Positions 18,228 through 27,600 of a stretch of DNA of 64,000 bases are shown in pieces. The DNA lies in contig CAYJER010000009.1 in NCBI GenBank assembly GCA_964369225.1, forward strand, positions 1-64,000, given 5' to 3'. Source of the stretch: SIG603 sp964369225. Lineage in GTDB: Bacteria > Bacillota > Clostridia > Oscillospirales > Acutalibacteraceae. Every line of letters starts with the position of its first letter. Position 1 is the first letter of the stretch. A program made the translations under genes and the position numbers. The notes beneath the pieces were generated by a model. That model was given only the letters and a program-made list of their open reading frames with translations. It ran no database searches and was not told where the DNA came from.

Positions 18228-20234
18228 ATGCCATATAAAGAAGTAAAGCGTTATGGGTTTACAGAAAAATATAATAAAGAAGAATGTGATGCAAAGATGA
18301 TGGCTATTCTTGATGCTATGCCGCTTTGTGTTAATTTGTGGAACAGTGATACTCAAAATATAATGTGTAATCAACATGCGTTGGATCTGTTTGACCTTAA
18401 AAGAGAAAAAGACTATCTCGAAGATTTTTTCAGGTTATCTCCAGTAGTTCAACCAGACGGAAGAACTACTGCCGAGGCTTCACTTGCCTATATAAATGAG
18501 GCTCGTGAAACAGGCCATTGTAAGTTTTTGTGGTTACATCAAAAGCTTAGCGGTGAAGAAATTCCTTGTGAAATTACTCTTAATAAGGTTGACATTTTAG
18601 ATGATAAGGGCAAGCAAATGGTAGCCGGGTTTACTCGTGACCTGCGTTCACAGATAGCTGGAGTAGGAGTAACTGAAGATATTGATGGTTTTTTCCTTAA
18701 CCATATTTCTCACAAGGCTTTGTTTAATACGGTAGCAGAGCTTTCTTCTGAATGGTTTTTTGCGTATGATATAAAGACTTCAATGATTCAGTACTTTGGA
18801 AAGGGTTCAGAGATTTTAGGCTTGACTGCCGAAAAACAAATGTATCCATCTAATATGCTAAATGCTGGAATGGTATTTGAGGAAGACATGGATAAATTCC
18901 GTGAGATGTGCGATGCTATGAGAGTAGGATATAAACACCCTTGGGACATAAGGTTTATACTTCCTGATGAAAGTGTCAGATATTTTAGAATTACATTTAA
19001 GATAATATATGATAAATTAGGTAAACCAATTCATTCTATAGGTAAATGTGTTGATATTAACGACCAGAAATCGTTCGAGATTTTGGCGCAAACTGATTTG
19101 CTTACAAATTGTTATAATAAGATTACCTCAGAAAATTTAATTAAAGACACAATTGCGAGATCTGAAGAAAATGATTGCCATGTAATGTTCATTGTGGATA
19201 TTGATAACTTTAAGGCTGTTAATGATAATTTAGGGCATCATTTCGGTGACTTAGTGTTAAGCACTATTGCTTCTAATTTAAATGCGGTATTTAGAAATTG
19301 CGATATTGTTGGTAGAATTGGCGGAGATGAATTTATTGTATTTGTTAAGAATATTTGCAATAAAAAAATTATAGAGTCAAAGGCAGAGGCGATAGCTGAT
19401 GCGTTTAAAAATACTTATTCTAGTGAAAGTGGCGAGTATAAAGTTTCGGGAAGTATTGGTATAGCTATGTATAAAGAGCATGGAATTACATATGAGGATC
19501 TTTATAAGGCTGCTGACAAGGCGTTGTACCAATCTAAACTTAAGGGTAAAGATTGTTATACTTTCTATTCAGAAGAGTTTGCAGATGGTACTATGCGTAA
19601 CCACACAATCTTAGAAAATGCTAATAGAATTGCGAACTCATTCTTTGACACAAAACTTGTGTCAACTGTGTTTGATTTGCTTTATGAGACAAAAGAGATT
19701 TATTCTTCTATTGATGCGATTTTGGCTTTCATTGGAAAACGCACAAGGGCAGACAGATGTTATATATTTGAAACCTTTGATAATGGCATAACTTACGACA
19801 ATACATATGAGTGGTGCAAAGATGGAATACGCCCTGAAATTGGAAATCTTAAAGGTGTAACTGGCGAGGTGCTGGCAGACTTTTTTGAAGATGCAGACGG
19901 AGACGGCGTTTTATACAGTAATGACCTTACAGTTCTTGACACCGAGGGCGCATATGAATTGATGGCAGATCAAGACATAAAATCATTCTTGCATGCTCAA
20001 ACTCGTGAGAATGGATATGTTAAGTTGTTCTTAGGCTTAGATGATTGCACAAATACAAGAATTTGGAGCGAGAAAGACATAAATAGTTTGATTTATGCTG
20101 CGAAGATGATTTCTATTTTCTTATCATCGGATGAAAGAAAGCTAATTAAATTTAGAGAAGAGTATAAAGATTTGCTTTCAGAAGAAGAAATAGCAGTGCT
20201 TAGAAAATTAAAGGCTCAAGGCATAATATATTAG
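18228..20234 (+). CDS. Diguanylate cyclase with PAS-like and GAF-like domains
   Basis: 668 aa, GAGGA site. PAS-like N-terminal regions (about 20-140 and 165-285), a GGDEF domain (about 290-455) with intact active site GRIGGDEFIVFV, so it should make c-di-GMP. A C-terminal region (about 480-660) resembles GAF (IGKRTRADRCYIFE). No membrane segment, so cytosolic. I do not see an RxxD-type I-site with certainty. The stop UAG is directly followed by UAA. Regulated processes unknown. Confidence 0.88.
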   Translation: MPYKEVKRYGFTEKYNKEECDAKMMAILDAMPLCVNLWNSDTQNIMCNQHALDLFDLKREKDYLEDFFRLSPVVQPDGRTTAEASLAYINEARETGHCKFLWLHQKLSGEEIPCEITLNKVDILDDKGKQMVAGFTRDLRSQIAGVGVTEDIDGFFLNHISHKALFNTVAELSSEWFFAYDIKTSMIQYFGKGSEILGLTAEKQMYPSNMLNAGMVFEEDMDKFREMCDAMRVGYKHPWDIRFILPDESVRYFRITFKIIYDKLGKPIHSIGKCVDINDQKSFEILAQTDLLTNCYNKITSENLIKDTIARSEENDCHVMFIVDIDNFKAVNDNLGHHFGDLVLSTIASNLNAVFRNCDIVGRIGGDEFIVFVKNICNKKIIESKAEAIADAFKNTYSSESGEYKVSGSIGIAMYKEHGITYEDLYKAADKALYQSKLKGKDCYTFYSEEFADGTMRNHTILENANRIANSFFDTKLVSTVFDLLYETKEIYSSIDAILAFIGKRTRADRCYIFETFDNGITYDNTYEWCKDGIRPEIGNLKGVTGEVLADFFEDADGDGVLYSNDLTVLDTEGAYELMADQDIKSFLHAQTRENGYVKLFLGLDDCTNTRIWSEKDINSLIYAAKMISIFLSSDERKLIKFREEYKDLLSEEEIAVLRKLKAQGIIY

Positions 20235-20238
20235 TAAT

Positions 20239-20266
20239 ACGCCTATGAACAAATTTGTTCATAGGC
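20239..20266. other. 28-nt perfect palindrome
   Basis: Perfectly self-complementary: CGCCTATGAAC, then AAATTT, then the inverse arm. It lies between the GGDEF gene and the UroD-like gene with no T tract. Possible weak terminator or protein-binding site. Confidence 0.55.
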
Positions 20267-20292
20267 GATATTATATAAGGAAGGTTGATTTT

Positions 20293-21336
20293 ATGAATTA
20301 TAAAGAAAACTATTTGAGAGCGGTGAATTTTGAGAGGCCAGACTATATTCCTGTTTCTTTTCATATAAATCCTGCTTGTTATGATTATTATGATAACGAT
20401 ATCTTGTTTGCGTTAATGGAAAAACATAAATTGCTTTTTCCTAATTTTGATAAAAATGATTTCATTAAATTTAAACTATCAAATTGTTGTGTAAAAGATA
20501 GACCTTATTTAGATGACTTTGGCTGTTTATGGAAGACTACATGTGATGGAATTGTTGGAACAGTCATTGAGCATCCATTAGAAGATTTAAGTAAATATAA
20601 GGAATATAAATTTCCAAATCCTGAAATATGTATGGGTATTGGTGAGATTAATTGGCTCGAAATTGAACAACAATTCAAGAACTCCCCGAAACAACTACAC
20701 AGAGCTGGTTTAAGACATGGACATACATTTTTACAATTATGTGACATTAGAGGCTATCAAAATTTAATGTTTGATATGATGGATGAAGAACCAATAATAT
20801 TTGACATAATTGCTAAGATTGAAGAATTTAACATGCACATCGTGAATAAGTATGTTGGCTTTAATGTTGATGTGATGTGTTATGCAGAAGATTTAGGAAT
20901 GCAAATAGGTCCGATGATTTCACCTGATCTTTTTAGAAAATATATTTTGCCTTCATATCAAAGATTGATTAAACCTGCAAGAGACAAGGGGATTAAGATA
21001 CATATGCACTCTGATGGAGACATAAGAACGTTAGTGGATGATATTATTTTTGCAGGAGTAGACATTATTAATTTGCAAGATCAAGTAAATGGAATTGATT
21101 GGATTGCGAATAAATTTAAAGATTCTACCTGTGTTGACTTAGATATTGATAGACAAAATTTGAGTCTTTTTGGATCAGAGAAAGAAATTGATAATCATAT
21201 AAGAAATGCGGTTAGTAAAATAGGGACAAAACATGGAGGTCTTATGATGGTGTATGGTTTGTACCCTGGAGTGCCTATAGAAAATATTGAATATTTAATG
21301 GATGCTATTGAAAGATATATGACTTATTACAGCTGA
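20293..21336 (+). CDS. Uroporphyrinogen decarboxylase (UroD)-family protein
   Basis: 347 aa from the ATG at 20293 (AAGGAAGG site). TIM-barrel UroD-superfamily protein: the start FERPDYIPVSF and the segment YAEDLGMQIGPMISPDLFRKY-LPSYQRLI are typical. The zinc HxC site of MtaA/MtbA methyltransferases is replaced by HMHSDGD, so it is not obviously a thiol or corrinoid methyltransferase. It also differs from true HemE. Function unknown. Confidence 0.8.
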   Translation: MNYKENYLRAVNFERPDYIPVSFHINPACYDYYDNDILFALMEKHKLLFPNFDKNDFIKFKLSNCCVKDRPYLDDFGCLWKTTCDGIVGTVIEHPLEDLSKYKEYKFPNPEICMGIGEINWLEIEQQFKNSPKQLHRAGLRHGHTFLQLCDIRGYQNLMFDMMDEEPIIFDIIAKIEEFNMHIVNKYVGFNVDVMCYAEDLGMQIGPMISPDLFRKYILPSYQRLIKPARDKGIKIHMHSDGDIRTLVDDIIFAGVDIINLQDQVNGIDWIANKFKDSTCVDLDIDRQNLSLFGSEKEIDNHIRNAVSKIGTKHGGLMMVYGLYPGVPIENIEYLMDAIERYMTYYS

Positions 21337-21409
21337 GTCTTTGCTTTGTTTCATGTATAGCGGTTTCATTTCTTTTCCAATACAAATCGATTATTTCTTC
21401 ATCGCTCAT
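21305..21409 (-). pseudogene. Remnant of a sigma-70/ECF-type sigma factor gene
   Basis: A 34-codon frame with a strong ribosome site (AAAGGAGG) begins MSDEEIIDLYWKRNETAIHE, the usual N-terminus of a clostridial sigma-70-family factor. After about 24 residues the similarity stops, at the 3' end of the UroD-like gene, and a stop follows. The rest is missing, so this looks like a truncated gene. It could also be a very short protein. Confidence 0.5.
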
Positions 21410-21430
21410 TATAGTGCCTCCTTTCTCTAC

Positions 21431-21464
21431 TTATATAGAGGGCAAATATATTCAAAAGGTTACA
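21431..21464 (-). promoter_or_regulatory. Probable promoter of the sigma-factor remnant
   Basis: On the minus strand TGTAACCTTTT is followed by TTTGCCCTCTATATAAG, resembling the self-regulated promoters seen in front of such sigma factors. The adjacent CTGCCTTAA hairpin (21470-21490) lies just upstream. Confidence 0.4.
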
Positions 21465-21556
21465 AAAAACTGCCTTAAATTTTAAGGCAGAAGAGAATTA
21501 TTTTGTTGTGTATATAACAAATGTGGTACAAGGTAAAACTAAATTTGTTAAAATAT

Positions 21557-21714
21557 TGTAGGGGCGACCCTGTGTGGTCGCCCGGAGGTTTAGCAATATT
21601 CCTAGTTTACGGGCGACCACACAGGGTCGCCCCTACATTAATTTGTGCGGTTTGACGAATTAATTTAAATCAAAATTGTAAGAGGTGCGGACGACCACAG
21701 GTCGCCCATACAAT
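21557..21714. repeat. TGTAGGGG palindrome with GCGACC core
   Basis: Inverted repeat 21557-21637 (TGTAGGGGCGACC... to CCCCTACA), followed by the AATTTGTGCG...CGAATT leader in inverse orientation and a decayed partial copy (about 21687-21714). No gene in 21410-21797. Confidence 0.8.
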
Positions 21715-21797
21715 ATAACTGCATTTTGGGACTCAGATGACAAGGTATTAAGTTAGCAGAAATTAGGTGTGTGACTTTGCTTACCGGGGCTTCCCGG

Positions 21798-24272
21798 TTA
21801 GCGGAAGATTTCTATGCGGTCGGCTTTGTCTTCAATTTGAGAGATTATTTCATAGCCTATAGTTTCGCAAATTTCTGCCATTTCATCGATAGTTACATTA
21901 ATGTTGTCGAAAATTGCTACTTCGTCGCCAACTTTTATGTCGCCGACAATGTCCGTTATATCTATCATGCTTAAATCCATGCAGATAGAGCCAACAATTG
22001 GAGCTTTTTGTCCGTTGATTACATAACAGCCATTTGTTTTGTTGTTTGGGTTGAATAATTTTCGGAAAAGTCCATCGGAGTAACCTACTGCAACAGTTGC
22101 AATTCGGCTTTTCCTTGTTGTTGTGAATCTTCTGTTATAACTAATTGATGTACCAGCCTCGTATTCACTTATCTGTAGTATTTCAGAAACGAATTTGAGT
22201 GATGGTTTTAAGTTTACCTTTGATTTTAGAAGTTCATTTGGGTAATAGCCGTAAAGCATGTAGCCAGGTCTTACCATGTCTAGGTGTTTTGCGTTTTCAT
22301 TAAATATTGCAGCGCCTGCGCAGGCGTGTCTAAACTTCACATCTTTTAAATAATTCTGCATTACACAGCATGAATTTATAAAAATATCAGTTTGATTTTG
22401 TGTGAACTTTAAATCATCATCTGTATAGCTATCTGCACAAATATAGTGCATGAACAATCCATCTACTTTGATATTTTCAAGTGTAGATATTTTTTTTGCA
22501 AAATCTTCACATGATTGCGGTTTTACTCCAAGTCTTGCTGAACCTGTGTCTATTTCTATATGAATTACTGCGGTTTTGTTTTGAATTTTAGCCTCATTAT
22601 TCAAGGCTACTGCAAAATCTATGTCACTAACCGAACAAATATAGCCTTGTGAGACTATCTCTTTAATGTGTTTTTTGCTTGCTTGGTAGATGATTAAAAT
22701 ATTTGCATTCGGTAGTACTCGTCTTATCAATGCGGCTTCTTTTATGTCTGCCACTGATAAAAATTTACTGTCTTTAAATATATTTGCTACTATATCAGTG
22801 CCTGAACCGTATGCGTTTGCCTTTACCATTGGCATTATTTCAACGTCGGTTCCGACTGCCTGTTTAATTTGGTGGTGATTATGTTTTATTGCGTTTACAT
22901 CTACATAAAGTTTTGTCGGGCTAGATGGCAAAGGTTTTATGTCTGTTAGAACTGCATTGATACATGCCTTTAATAATTCGTAAAACTCTTCCATTTTTAC
23001 GGCTCTTGAACCCTTAATCAAGATGACATCACCCGAATTTAAACGGCTTACATAGTTAAATAGAGATGCAGTTAAAAGAGTTCTTTGTTCAGCCCCGAAA
23101 ACTTCTGATTTACCGAAACCCTCTTTAAAATTTTGGTGGTTTTTGCCTATAAAGAAAACTTTGTCTAAGTTTTTAAGCTTGCAAGTTTCGGCTATTGTTT
23201 TGTGTTCGTGTGAACTAAATTCGCCTAATTCGTGTGTTTGCCCTAAAATAGCAATCTTTTTTCCGTGAGAGTTGTAGTTAGAAAGCACTTCTAAAGCGAC
23301 GCGGGCAGATTCTGGCGAAGAGTTATAATAATCTTTAATAATGCTTATACCCTTTACATGTGCTACTTCTGTTCGCATTGGTGATACAACATAGTTTTTG
23401 AGAGCCTTTGAACATTCAGATAGGCTAACTCCCAATATATTTGCACAATGTATTGCTAAAACTGCATTGTTAATATTATGCTTGCCAAATGTAGGCAGAG
23501 TGAAATTAATGTTATCCATTGTAAATGTGCTTGGCTGTTTTTGTGAATTTATTTCACTTAAATTATTGGTTCCAATTTGTATGGCATTAGTAAGAGTGCT
23601 TAAATATTCATCGTCTGAATTAACAATTAAAGTTCCGTTTTTCTTTAAACCGTCTGTGATTTCTAGTTTTGCCTTAAATATATTATCTTTAGAGCCTAAA
23701 AAGCCTATGTGAGCCGTGCCGATATTAGTTATTATTGCAATATCTGGTTTTGCAATCTTTGAAAGAGTGCTAATCTCGCCTTGATGGTTCATGCCCATTT
23801 CTAAAAGTGCGACTTCATGAGTTTCATCTATAGAAAAAATTGAATGGGGAAGACCTATTTCGTTATTATAATTTTTCTCGCTATAATAAACCTTATATTT
23901 TGAAGAAAGTATTGTAGCTAGCATGTTTTTTGTAGTGGTCTTGCCGTTGCTACCTGTGATTGCTATAACGGGTATATCAAGCTTAGACCTGTAAAGGCTT
24001 GCTAAATCTTGATATGCCTTTAAGGTGTTTTCCACTAGTAAAATCATGATATTAAGATTTGGTTTTTTAGAGCAGATAACAGCACTAGCACCCTTTTTAA
24101 TTGCAACAGAAATAAAATCATGTCCATCAAAGTTTTTTCCTGTAAGAGCTATAAAAATATCTCCTTTTTTTATGGTTCTTGTGTCTGTGCTAAAGCCTGT
24201 AACTTTAAAATCGTTTTCTATTTTCTTGTGTCCGAGACAGTTTAAAACCTCTGACATCATTAAATTTAACAT
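21798..24272 (-). CDS. Fused MurF ligase / alanine racemase
   Basis: 824 aa from the ATG at 24272, which has GGGAGG 8 nt upstream; an open frame continues to 24305 without such a site. Residues about 1-440 are MurF (UDP-MurNAc-tripeptide:D-Ala-D-Ala ligase): ATP site GSNGKTTTKNML, FSTDTR near the start, EMGMNHQGEI and the C-terminal SPESARVAL. Residues about 455-824 are alanine racemase: PLP lysine in MVKANAYGSG, catalytic Tyr region SYNRRF, GYSDG and a C-terminal CMDLSMIDIT. Together these would make D-Ala and attach D-Ala-D-Ala to the peptidoglycan precursor. No Ddl ligase is adjacent. The fused form is best known from Bacteroidetes. Confidence 0.93.
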   Translation of the reverse strand: MLNLMMSEVLNCLGHKKIENDFKVTGFSTDTRTIKKGDIFIALTGKNFDGHDFISVAIKKGASAVICSKKPNLNIMILLVENTLKAYQDLASLYRSKLDIPVIAITGSNGKTTTKNMLATILSSKYKVYYSEKNYNNEIGLPHSIFSIDETHEVALLEMGMNHQGEISTLSKIAKPDIAIITNIGTAHIGFLGSKDNIFKAKLEITDGLKKNGTLIVNSDDEYLSTLTNAIQIGTNNLSEINSQKQPSTFTMDNINFTLPTFGKHNINNAVLAIHCANILGVSLSECSKALKNYVVSPMRTEVAHVKGISIIKDYYNSSPESARVALEVLSNYNSHGKKIAILGQTHELGEFSSHEHKTIAETCKLKNLDKVFFIGKNHQNFKEGFGKSEVFGAEQRTLLTASLFNYVSRLNSGDVILIKGSRAVKMEEFYELLKACINAVLTDIKPLPSSPTKLYVDVNAIKHNHHQIKQAVGTDVEIMPMVKANAYGSGTDIVANIFKDSKFLSVADIKEAALIRRVLPNANILIIYQASKKHIKEIVSQGYICSVSDIDFAVALNNEAKIQNKTAVIHIEIDTGSARLGVKPQSCEDFAKKISTLENIKVDGLFMHYICADSYTDDDLKFTQNQTDIFINSCCVMQNYLKDVKFRHACAGAAIFNENAKHLDMVRPGYMLYGYYPNELLKSKVNLKPSLKFVSEILQISEYEAGTSISYNRRFTTTRKSRIATVAVGYSDGLFRKLFNPNNKTNGCYVINGQKAPIVGSICMDLSMIDITDIVGDIKVGDEVAIFDNINVTIDEMAEICETIGYEIISQIEDKADRIEIFR

Positions 24273-24292
24273 TGCATACCTCCCAAATAAAT

Positions 24293-24365
24293 AGTCATTC
24301 GCCATTAGCCATTAGTCTAATAAATAGTCCTTCACCATTCACTCTTAGTCATTAGTCTATAATAG
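24293..24365. repeat. Degenerate AGTCATTAG/CCTTCACC repeat
   Basis: Copies of AGTCATTCGCCATTAGCC and AGTCCTTCACCATTCACTC directly upstream of murF-alr. The rest of 24366-24632 holds a possible -10 (TATAAT at 24542-24547) for the next gene. Confidence 0.6.
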
Positions 24366-24632
24366 GTTTATTATACCACAATATTGGTATAAATCAATCT
24401 GTTTTTTCTTTGTTTATACTTGCATTGAACAAACATCTAAAAAAGCGTATGGTTTTTTGTGCGTTTAGTAGAAATTGATGAAATGACACAATCTTATATA
24501 TAAATAAGACGATATTGTATATATTATTTTAAGTTTTGTGTTATAATACAGAGGACAGCAAAATTTTAATAAATATGTCTTGAAAGTGGACAAGTTGAAA
24601 TTTAGCATTAATAATTTATTTGGAGGAAAATT

Positions 24633-27600
24633 ATGAAATTTAAAAAGATTATCGGATTACTGCTAAGTACTGCAATGCTTGCAGGTAGTGTTGTAATTCC
24701 GACAGTAGCTGTAGAACAATCAGACCCTATGGTTGTTAACGAGCAAACTGAAAGTGAGCCACTTCCTGTTTTAACAGAGTTTTCAGAAGTTTTAGACTTT
24801 GAGACAGGTACAGAAGGTTTTGCGGGCAGTGAGTTTTTCACAACTGAAATATCAAGTGATAATGTACAAGTGGGTGAAAATGCACTTAAAATTGTAACTC
24901 AATCTGCAAGAAGTTACACATTTGAAACCGAAATTACACTCGATGAAATGCAAACAGGTAAAAAGGTTGGTTTTTGGCTATATGATGATGGCGATGCTAA
25001 CAGACAGCTAATATTCAGATTTTCAGACGGAACTGTAAATAAAGATGAATCAGGTTACACAAGCTATACATCTGAGATGTATTTTGGTATTCATCGTGAT
25101 AATGTTGGCAGAAAATACGCAGCGTATGCGAGGAGAACTAATCCAACAAATGGTCTTGATTATCAACCGGGTGCTGATCAATTAGCATATCGTACAACTT
25201 CAAAGGGTTGGCATTACTTTGAAATGGACATGACAACACCAGGTGAAGTTAATTACTATGTTGACGGCGTATTAAGAGACACTATGGAAATTTTTGACGG
25301 TGAATTAGCAGATTTTAAGACACTTACAATTATGGATACTTGGGGTTCAGGTGCTACTAATATCCCAAAAACTGGTATATATTACATAGATGATATTACA
25401 ATTTCTAGTCCAACTCCTGTAGCGACAAACCCTGTGTTTGATGACGCTACTGACACATTTACATGGGACTGGGCTCCTGGTTATGATGAGGTAGGCTTAT
25501 ACGAATACAGCCTAGACGCTGGTGAGACATGGACAACTTGCCAAAGTAGACCTATTTATGTAGGCAATGAGAATTATCAACCAGGCGATATTAGAGTTCG
25601 TGTGATTTCTGATAGCGATGAATATGTATTCCCTCATGTTGAGAACGAAGAAGAGGGTGTATATGTAGAGAATATCAGTTTAACAATGGAGAGAGATGAA
25701 GACCTAACAGATATAGTAAACTATGGTTCTGCGGCTCCGACTGTTACAATTTCAGATAATTTCTCTCGTTCAGGTTTGAACTCAATGGAAATTTTACCTG
25801 CGAGTTCAAGTAACTATCAAATTCACTACCTAACAGACGAGTTAGTTGCTGACAAGGTTGTTACAGTTTGGTTCTATGATGAAATGTTAATGGGTTCAAA
25901 CGATACAAGACGTTTAGGTTTAGTTTCAGTTGAAGACTTTATTACAGACAGCAATAAGAATTCTTCTGCTGTTATGGGACTAGATTCACAACATGACGGC
26001 GGTATGCACTACATGGCTAGACCTAACTGGGGTGGTGGTGTAACTTCTACTGCGGATAGATTTGAGGGTTGGCACTCATATCAATGGGATTTCAGTGACG
26101 GTGAAAACTGCTCTATCTACATTGATGACGTGTTTATAGCGAAATATTCATCTGATGGATTTAACAGAATTCAATTTATAAATACTTGGACTAGTGCTAC
26201 TAATGCCATTTATTATGACGATTTAACTATCACAGATACAAGAGAAGAAGTTCCTATGTATGCAGCAGCTCCTACAGCTCCTGTAAATGATGACACAGCA
26301 GACACATTCGGCTTTACAATGGTAGATGGCTATTCTGAACTTTCTAATTATGAGTATAGCACTGATAGAGGTCAAACTTTTACAGAAGTTACAGCTAATC
26401 CAATTGTTGTTGGCGACTTCTCATACGATAAAGGAGATATTATTGTAAGAGTTAAGGCAGAGGCAACAGGTGAGAGCGCTGGTATAGTTTTAAGAAACGA
26501 TGTTGAGTTTAAGAGTACATATGCTGATAATATCGGCGAAATTGCAGAAACTCTTGACTTTGTAAAAGGTTTCTTTGAGCTAGATTACAGTGATGCTACT
26601 GCTTGGGCTAATTTTGAGACAGCGGTAGCTTATGCAGAAACTATTGACAAAGAAAGCACAAAAGATGAGTCAGATAAGGCGATTGCTGACTTAGATACAG
26701 CAGTTGAGGCGTTAAAGGCTTGCTTTAATCCTCCTTCAAATGCAAGATACGACTTTGAAGAGAACGAAGCAGACTTAAACCCATTCACAGCTGTAGAGGG
26801 CGTTCTAACTAAGGGTGAGTCAGACTCACTTCTAGGTAAGACTATAGATGAGCCTTTAGATGAGAAAAAGGGTGCTTTAATTTCTACTAGTTTAGAAGAT
26901 GGTATGCATTTATCAGAGGCTGTATATAGCTTCCCAGTTTCTCTTGATGATTACATTATAGAGCTAGGCTGGCAAACAACTGCTAAACCAACAGGCGTTA
27001 CAGAATTCTTCTTAATGGATGAAGAAGAGTTAAACGGGTTTGGTTTACGTTGCTCAAGCAGTGTTAAAAATTATCAACTTGTTACAATCATTAATGGTAA
27101 AGAGACAATAGTTGATACTGAAATTAAATATGACGGAAGTCACTTCCACGCAATGCGTTGGGATTTTGCTAACCCTGAAACAGGTGTAGAGTTCACAATT
27201 GATACTCGTGAAATCGTTACAACTTCTATAGAGGAAGATGCAGAAGGACTAAGAACTTATATTATTGAGGGTCTTAACCATGCAGATGTTGAAAGCTTTG
27301 ATAAGATTGTTGTTAGATCAACAAGCTCAAAAGAAGATTCAGTTAAGTTCGATAGACTTCTAATGATGAAAAAGAACCCAGCTGCGTCAGTTACAATTGC
27401 TGACGACGTTGCAGAAGTTGGTTATTTTGAGACATACAATCTAGTTGATATTCTTCTTGATATTGTAGGCGAAGATCCTTCTTACGACAGCACAGACACT
27501 ATGAGCTATTCTGTAGACAAAGAGGGTATTGTTAATATCACAAGCGACGGACTAGTAGAGCCAATGGAGTTTGGCGAGGTTAATGTTACTGTAACTGCTA

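Noticed and set aside
20293..21336. Second MtbA-type methyltransferase
   Set aside because: The His-x-Cys zinc ligands are missing and it is remote from the methylamine genes.
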